A DNA stretch of 64,000 nucleotides from Chaunax sp. Z400 (taxonomy: Eukaryota > Chordata > Actinopteri > Lophiiformes > Chaunacidae), in the NCBI GenBank assembly GCA_037577475.1, contig CM075203.1:20883397-20947396 (forward strand), read 5' to 3'. How positions within the stretch are numbered: position 1 is the first letter of the stretch; each line of letters starts with the position of its first letter. The translations under genes and the position numbers were made by a program. Under the pieces are notes generated by a model that saw only the letters and a list, made by a program, of their open reading frames with translations, searched no databases and was not told the DNA's origin. Shown piece by piece: positions 58,001 through 64,000 of the stretch.

Positions 58001-59640
58001 CCCAGCCTCAGTCAGTCTCAGTCAGCCTCGAGGGCTTCAGACCCTCTCTGGTGGGTATCGGCCCCCGAATTGAACAAAAATGTCTGATTACATTTTTGAG
58101 GAGGAAGAGTTAGAAAAAAAAAGGTGAGACAAACAAATCGATATTCAATTAAACTCAACGTTCAATTTGTGAATTCCACCGAGGAGCTGCATGATTTACA
58201 GCAGAGAGAGCCGATTACCAGATGACTGTCTGAACAATAAGGAGTGGAGAAAACACACCATATTCAGAGGCAGCGCACTATTAACAAAACAGTTTTGGGT
58301 CACTTTAGCATCATGTTACATAATTGCCTCATATAAGTGAGAGTGTGGTACCTGGATTGAAATGATGGCCCTCTGTAGTGGCATTTATGTGGCTTAGTTT
58401 GCTTGCCTCCAGTGATCATTAGGAACAGACAGCACTTACTGGGTTATTAAGACTTGCTAATTGAAATAAGCTGCTAATTGTCTTATCATTATTGCTGGTT
58501 TTTAATGGCATGTTCAAGACAAGGACACCCATGAGTGTGAAGCCAGAATGAAAGAAAGAGTTTTATTCAATGGATGAAGTCATTTCATAGAGAAATACTC
58601 ACTTATCTGCAGTCACTCAGTTAATATTTAAAGATTATTAGAGTTGTAGGGAGTCTTCATAGAAGAAGAACTCATGGTGAGTTATGATCCCCCACATTAG
58701 TTTATATTAACATGTTAAGATGTCAGCTGTCACTGAACTTACGTAGTTATCACCTGGTCTAGCTAACGTTGGCTAATGCTTTACTTCATTACAGTCAATA
58801 TTTCTCACATACAGTCGTAAACCTTCACACTCTAGTTCATCATCTGAAAGACTCTTCTTTAATTAAATTAATGCTTGATAAAGTATGATGGAAGTGAGTC
58901 CTGGCTTGGATTCAACATGTCATTAATGATGATGTATGAATTCTGAGAATAAAATCTGAATTTTGAGATTAAAGTCAATAAAATCAAGTTCCTGTTTTTT
59001 TGTTTTTTGTTTTTTTTACTAAAACTCTGGGCATTTCGGTCCGATTTTAGTCTTGTTTTAATCAATGAAAAGTGTTGACATCTCAGTCTTTTCTAAGACA
59101 TCAGGTTATTATTAACATTGTTTTGGTCATTTCTTTATTCCTCATCAGATTCATCTGATCATTATCTGATAAAAACAGGTTGAATGATTGATAATGCAGC
59201 TTCGCAGAAAGTGTCCGTCTGATGATGATGAATACATCCAGACATGGAACATGATCTGATTTGCTAGAAGGTTCCATTAGTCTTTCAACCCTTTACCCAG
59301 TTCAGGACACTGATTTGCAAATCAGGACAACTGTGGACCTCCAGGAGAGTGTCCCCATACTTTGCCCTAAATAGGTACATGTGCATCCCATGTGCTAACC
59401 TCCCTGATGGAGAGTTGAGATTGGCTGGTGGGACACGGACATTAGCCAATGAGAAGAAAGAAGAAAGACCTCCTGCTTTGTTTCAGGTCTAGCTGTCCTT
59501 CAGAAGAGGAGGTCTCCATGAGGACAGCCTGAGTACAGGAAGGACCTCATTAAAAGTTTAAGGGTGACCTTCCCGAAACAGGACACCCTGTCAGGTTGAG
59601 AAATCCTCACCATTGCTGACAGATACCATTTCTTTGTGAG
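55075..59640. other. unassigned non-coding DNA
   Basis: No gene recognised. 55553-55600 is a repeat 'X' end. 58250-58520 is non-repetitive, with homeodomain-like words (gctaattgaaataagctgct, 'aattgtcttatcatta') and looks like conserved non-coding sequence. 59310-59325 is a perfect palindrome (listed). Confidence 0.4.
59310..59325. other. 16-bp perfect palindrome around ATTTGCAAAT
   Basis: CTGATTTGCAAATCAG is its own complement. ATTTGCAAAT holds overlapping octamer-like half sites on both strands. Confidence 0.75.
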
Positions 59641-59850
59641 GTGTGTAACTACAACAACACACAAGCTGACACACATGCAGGATTCGCTCTGGCCTCACGG
59701 CTTTATGGTGTGGCAGATGCTCGTTTTAGGAGAAACTTAATTCAGCAGCTGGAGGAGATGCATCCTGACAAGATAAGACCCTGTTGTGGGGAGGTCATAA
59801 ACCCCTTTGAGTACATCCAGGAAACGAGGACTGTACTCGTAATGTGTGTC
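59641..59850 (+). other. protein-like open segment (unrecognised)
   Basis: One frame stays open and reads ASRLYGVADARFRRNLIQQL and EEMHPDKIRPCCGEV, with balanced charge and no low complexity, before running into GT-rich sequence. An acceptor-like acacacatgcag precedes GATTCGCTC at 59681. There is no good donor, no ATG at the start and no family I recognise. It could be a decayed retroelement or exon, or chance. Confidence 0.2.
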
Positions 59851-60214
59851 TATCTTTGTGTGTTTGTTGTGGCTCTGTGTGAGTGTGTGTGCTTCCCTGT
59901 GTGATTCCATGTCAAACGACATCAGTGTCATTTAGAATGCTCCTCTGCAGTCTGGCGTTTGCACATATGGCCTTTGAATATGAAAGCTACCTGTCTGTTT
60001 CATTTTTCCACCATGTTTCAGACACTAAATCTGAGAGATGAAAATTTGGGTACAAGTGGTGTCCAAGGTAGTTTTACTTAGTTAATCCCACATTTAACCA
60101 GGTAGTCTTATTAAGACTAACATCTCAGTTCTGTTGGTTGCAGACCACCATCATTATTGTGAGGGAGACAAACACTGGGATACATAATGAGGGTTAAAAG
60201 GTGGATGCAAAGGC

Positions 60215-61080
60215 ATGCATATGGATGCACTGATACCAATACCTGTATCAGATATCAGTCCGATACTGAGCTTGTGAACTCTTGCTCTTAAAATTACTCT
60301 AATACACAATACCACCTTATGACGATATAACATTACATAGGCAGAGGAGGACCAATGTCAGTAATGTGGAAATACTTTAAGCGATGATGACAAAAGTAAA
60401 GCTGACTGCAAACTACTAACAGAGTTCGAGGCATTTGCTAATGCGAGCAGCATGCTAACAGCTGCAACCAAGTTTGCAGCAATCACTGTGGAAGTGGGAG
60501 AACCTGTCCATAGACGTGTAACGTCCACGGTGTGTAAAAATAAGAGAAGCAGTTCCAGTATAATGCACTTGAGCACAATCATGATCACTATCACAGGTAC
60601 TTCACTACCAGAGCTGCATGACTGTGAAAAAGCACATCAGCTGCCTGCTGCACAGTATTTATGACTTCAGCTTCACCACAGATATTCGGACTAGCAGTGT
60701 TGACTCACAGAAGCGTCACTGATAGTTGGACATTTTAGACATATGCCTTAGCCTACTCTCACCAGTAAGACATACAGGCGCACCTCATTCAGTCCATTAA
60801 GACTCCAATAAGTCCATTCTAACCTCACGCCACTGGACTATTCTGGAAAAGACGCTACATATTCTGGCCCACATTGCATCACCTGTGATTCCCTCTGTGA
60901 TGATGCTTCTAAGACTTCTGACCAGAGAGACAGACGAGGACCATGACATCAAAACTATGAATGGGATACGAGCTGCAGCCGTAAAGACGAGCTTCACTGA
61001 CATGGAAAAAAACAAAATATTCTGCTGCATGGCAACTATTCTCGACTCCAGACAGTGAAAGGCTGACTCTACGACATTTT
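60215..61080 (+). pseudogene. hAT-family transposase relic with part of its left terminus
   Basis: Colinear plus-strand pieces match hAT/ZBED-type transposases: MWKYFKR at 60364 (start of the BED-finger region), DFSFTTDIRTSSV at 60662 (usually SFTTDIWTSS), then TRETDEDHDIKTM near 60919 and ATILDSR near 61027 (usually ATLLDPRF). Stops and frameshifts separate them, and the spacing between the second and third blocks is far shorter than normal, so much of the catalytic domain is deleted. In front, 60223-60275 reads ggatgcactgataccaatac and 'cagatatcagtccgatactg', the usual 'gatgcaccgatacc' left end of this group. No right terminus was found. Inactive. Confidence 0.72.
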
Positions 61081-61119
61081 AAACGGATTTTTGGGGAAAG
61101 GGAAACATTGAGGAAGGAG

Positions 61120-64000
61120 TGTGAGTGTATGGGAAGATCTGTGTGTCAGTTGAACAATCCCCTGTTGGTCTCCCATTGAACTTCTGTAATAGGTCCTAAT
61201 ATCCCTTTGAACATAAATAAGACACCGCAGACTGTCAACATGAGCACAGTATGGATATACAGGGCATACTGGGTTGACACTAATCTTAAGTATTTTATTT
61301 GCCTAAACTTGACCAGAAGATATTAAAAGCCCAGGGATAGTTTACTAGATTTTGTGTCTGGAATCAGTGAACCAATCACAACACTCCACTGTTGACATAT
61401 TTCAATCCACTGTTTCTATGTCCACTCAAGCATCCAACGCTCTTTTAATGGTCCCTTTATTGTTTCAAATGCATGATGATGAACTGAAATATGATTAAAA
61501 AAAACATCTGGAAATTATCCAAAACAATCATACGTCTGCAAAGTTCCTCCTGTCATTTCCTAAATTGTGTGTTGAGCAACAAATGTCCACTCATGTCTGA
61601 ACCTCAACAATGCATCTTGTTTGTTCCTGGAATGAACAGAAACTGTACATCATAGGTTGTGTCGACTGCTTGTCATTATTTCCCCAAACACCTTCCTTCA
61701 GTGAGATTTCAGACTTCATTTCCTGTGGTGTGTGTGTAGGCTGCAGCAGACGGAGCAGAGGTCTGGCTGACTAACAGGTCTCTGAAGAAAAAGGCCGTCC
61801 CTCCCTAGGAGTCCCGTTGAGATGTGGGTGGTGCAACTGACAGCCTCTGATGGGAAAATTGGTGCCTCAAGTGCCGGAGCTGCGGCTGACCTTTTCAACA
61901 GTAAAAGGAAATCATATGCTTGGGTTTGTTTCAGTTTTTAAATATATGGGCTGTTGAAAAAGTTAAATATCACAACACAAATTCCTGTTTTGCTCCTATG
62001 TTCAGGTTGAAAATGACCATTCTGAACGTGGATAGTGGCATTCTTATATGAGCTGTTCCCCTGTCTCGTTGATGTGCAACTTACTGATGGCATTACTGTT
62101 GAAACATGACTAAAAACAACATGCAGGAGCTGAGTGAAGCATCACAGGGTGCCATGTGTGAGGGAGGGGGTGTGTGGACCCTGATCGGATCAGAGGTTGG
62201 CTGCAATGCATCACTGAATTTTGCATGTGTGAAACATATTTGGAGGCATTGAAACACATTGTAAAGATTAGAGAGAGTAATAAGCTATTTATTGAATCAT
62301 AAAAAATACAGTTCATAAAAGCTTTCCTTTGCACTGTGAAAAAGATGCATGTATGTATGGATAAGTTATGTATCCATGATATACTTTACACAGCATGCCA
62401 GTGGCCCTCCTGTCTGGTGGTCGAAGCCCCCCTTTTTGAATCAGCTCAATCAGATCAGCAGATGATGATGATCTTTCAAACACTTCCATACATGCATGAA
62501 GCTGCTGTCATGATCTTTTGGCTTTTTGGTCTTTGCACTGAAAAAAAACAAACATTAAAAATATCTCTATAATGGATCATAGTACTGGTGCAGTTATTTT
62601 ATTATTTAATATTATTCTTTCTAACAACATGGTGCAGGTTTTTCTTTCATTTTTTTTCCTGGCTGAATGCATGGCATTATTATTATTATGGTAAACAACC
62701 CTAAAGGATTGCATGCAACCCTCAATTTGCAATTCAAACACAAAGAGAGTGTGGGGTCAGTGATGTTATAAACATGGTGTGATGATGATTTCAGATGTAT
62801 GTATCTATGTAGTATTATTTATGGAACCTCTTTGAATATGTAAATAAAAATATGTCAGTGAGAGGAGGGGGATCTGATTAAATTCATGAACATGAATCAG
62901 ATCATGTGTGCTGGACCGGTGGACCCTCTGTCTCCTTTTGACTGAATATGAGCAGATACATCAATATTTAACTGATTAGGATAGGTCAAGATGTAATATG
63001 ATAGATCACAGACCACAGAGTGATAAAACAAATTATCATTCTGAGTAACAGCGGATCAGATATGGGTGAATGAGATAATACATCATTAATGAGGAAAATA
63101 CATTACTGCAGCAGCCATCCCTCAAGAACAGAAACAACAAGTGCATCAGCACAGCAGCTTCATTTTATTCATTATTTAAATGTCCCAACACTGATTGGAT
63201 CTAATATTAATTAATGTTCTGTGTTCTTTTATGTGTCCAAAAGGTCCCACATACTTTCTGTGGAGTGAAGCCATCCATCCTGAACCTGAAGGTGGGTGTA
63301 GGTGGAGGTGTGAGTGGATTTGGATGATGTCAGAGGAGATCTGTTCATCTCTGTGTGTAACAAGCAGAGCTTAGGTGTATTGTGAACCGGCTAGCTGAAC
63401 CTTTAGACCAGGTTTTAGTTGGTCCATGATTACAATACACCAACATTCTAAGACCAACTCTACCACAGATGGGTACAAGTTCTACTTCCACATCAGGACT
63501 GCTGGGATTGAACCCGACAACTGTGTTGGTGAGAAAATAACAATGGCGCTTGCACTGCACTGTGCACCCCTCTGTGTTAGGCCTAAAGTAGATCCCAAAG
63601 AGTCTTCAACCATGCCAGCATCTGTTTCTTACTGAAGGTACCATGTTAGAACTTAAGCTCTTTACACACATGCAGTCTATCCCTGAAATATTCAGCAAGA
63701 TGGCCTGCATGAGGTTAGGGTTAGAATGTGTGAATGGAAGCAGGTGTTAGGTAAGAAAATCTGTACCACCAATAGCCTACCTCAAGACTGAGGACACTAT
63801 TGTACACCTGTCACAAAGAGGCTCAAACACAGCACAAGGAGGCCAATCACAAGACTGACACAGTGACCCAGCACACACACACCTTGTGTAAGTGTTGTCT
63901 TCAAAAGAGGTGTGGTCTTGCACATTGCTATCTAGAGGTAGCAGAAACCAAGACACCCTCAATGCATTTGTCTAGAATCAGCAGTAGACTGTGCGCTTTA
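61120..64000. other. unassigned non-coding DNA
   Basis: No gene, RNA gene or recognisable transposon. Open frames at 61716-61898, 62110-62334, 62336-62572 and 63345-63635 have no recognisable product. A small 'aggttagggttag' word at 63713-63725 is not telomeric. Confidence 0.45.

Noticed and set aside
61731..61800. Exon beginning after tgtgtgtgtag
   Set aside because: The frame stops within about 23 codons and no donor follows; the acceptor is a GT repeat.
1..64000. CRISPR array, operon or prokaryotic system
   Set aside because: Tandem repeats here have no unique spacers and the sequence is plainly vertebrate.

Overview
The window is vertebrate nuclear DNA, almost certainly from a teleost and probably a spiny-rayed fish. 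It is AT-rich and has no open reading frame longer than about 140 codons. It carries a mixture of repeats typical of teleosts: a tRNA-derived SINE ending in the GCTGGGATAGGCTCCAG module and GGAT repeats, L2/Rex1-like and RTE/Rex3-like LINE tails, hAT, piggyBac, TTAA-type and Tc1/mariner miniature elements, and LTR remnants. I found no complete protein-coding gene, no functional RNA gene and no CRISPR or prokaryotic feature. It reads as a gene desert or the inside of very large introns.

Layout. 1-3413: unassigned AT-rich DNA. 3414-4035: piggyBac-type MITE flanked by TTAA. About 4212-4551: SINE. 4888-6799: a 1.9 kb solo LTR with a 4-bp target duplication. 8250-8493: hAT-derived repeat end. 10317-10646: 23-bp minisatellite. 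12396-12727: second SINE. 13815-14072 and 18505-19160: LINE tails on the minus strand. 16850-17212: LINE 3' end on the plus strand. 20900-24130: patchwork of short interspersed repeats, including an 82-bp Tc1/mariner hairpin. 25965-27343: a dense pile-up holding two copies of an (ATTGA)n-tailed repeat (one inserted into a SINE), a GGAT minisatellite and a decayed 28S rRNA fragment.

Second half. 29236-29610, 39640-39915, 44800-45290 and 51010-51290: four weak LTR-like relics. 30262-30695: SINE on the minus strand with an insertion. 32488-32647: a 160-bp hairpin element. 33255-33525: ATATT-type satellite. 42139-42731: TTAA-type MITE. 44090-44345: LINE 3' end. 45703-45767: long GA tract. 49391-49482: possible piggyBac transposase relic. 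49575-49980: third copy of the (ATTGA)n-tailed repeat. 54958-55070: a second tRNA-related SINE type. 60215-61080: broken hAT transposase.

Nothing here forms an operon or pathway. The biology is the history of mobile-element insertion, some of it ordered by nesting. A few short segments have splice-site and reading-frame properties that could make them isolated exons (17262-17360, 36096-36249, 38668-38714, 59641-59850). All are unrecognised and held at low confidence. Family names come from remembered sequence hallmarks, without any database search, so clade-level names are less certain than the fact of the repeat.
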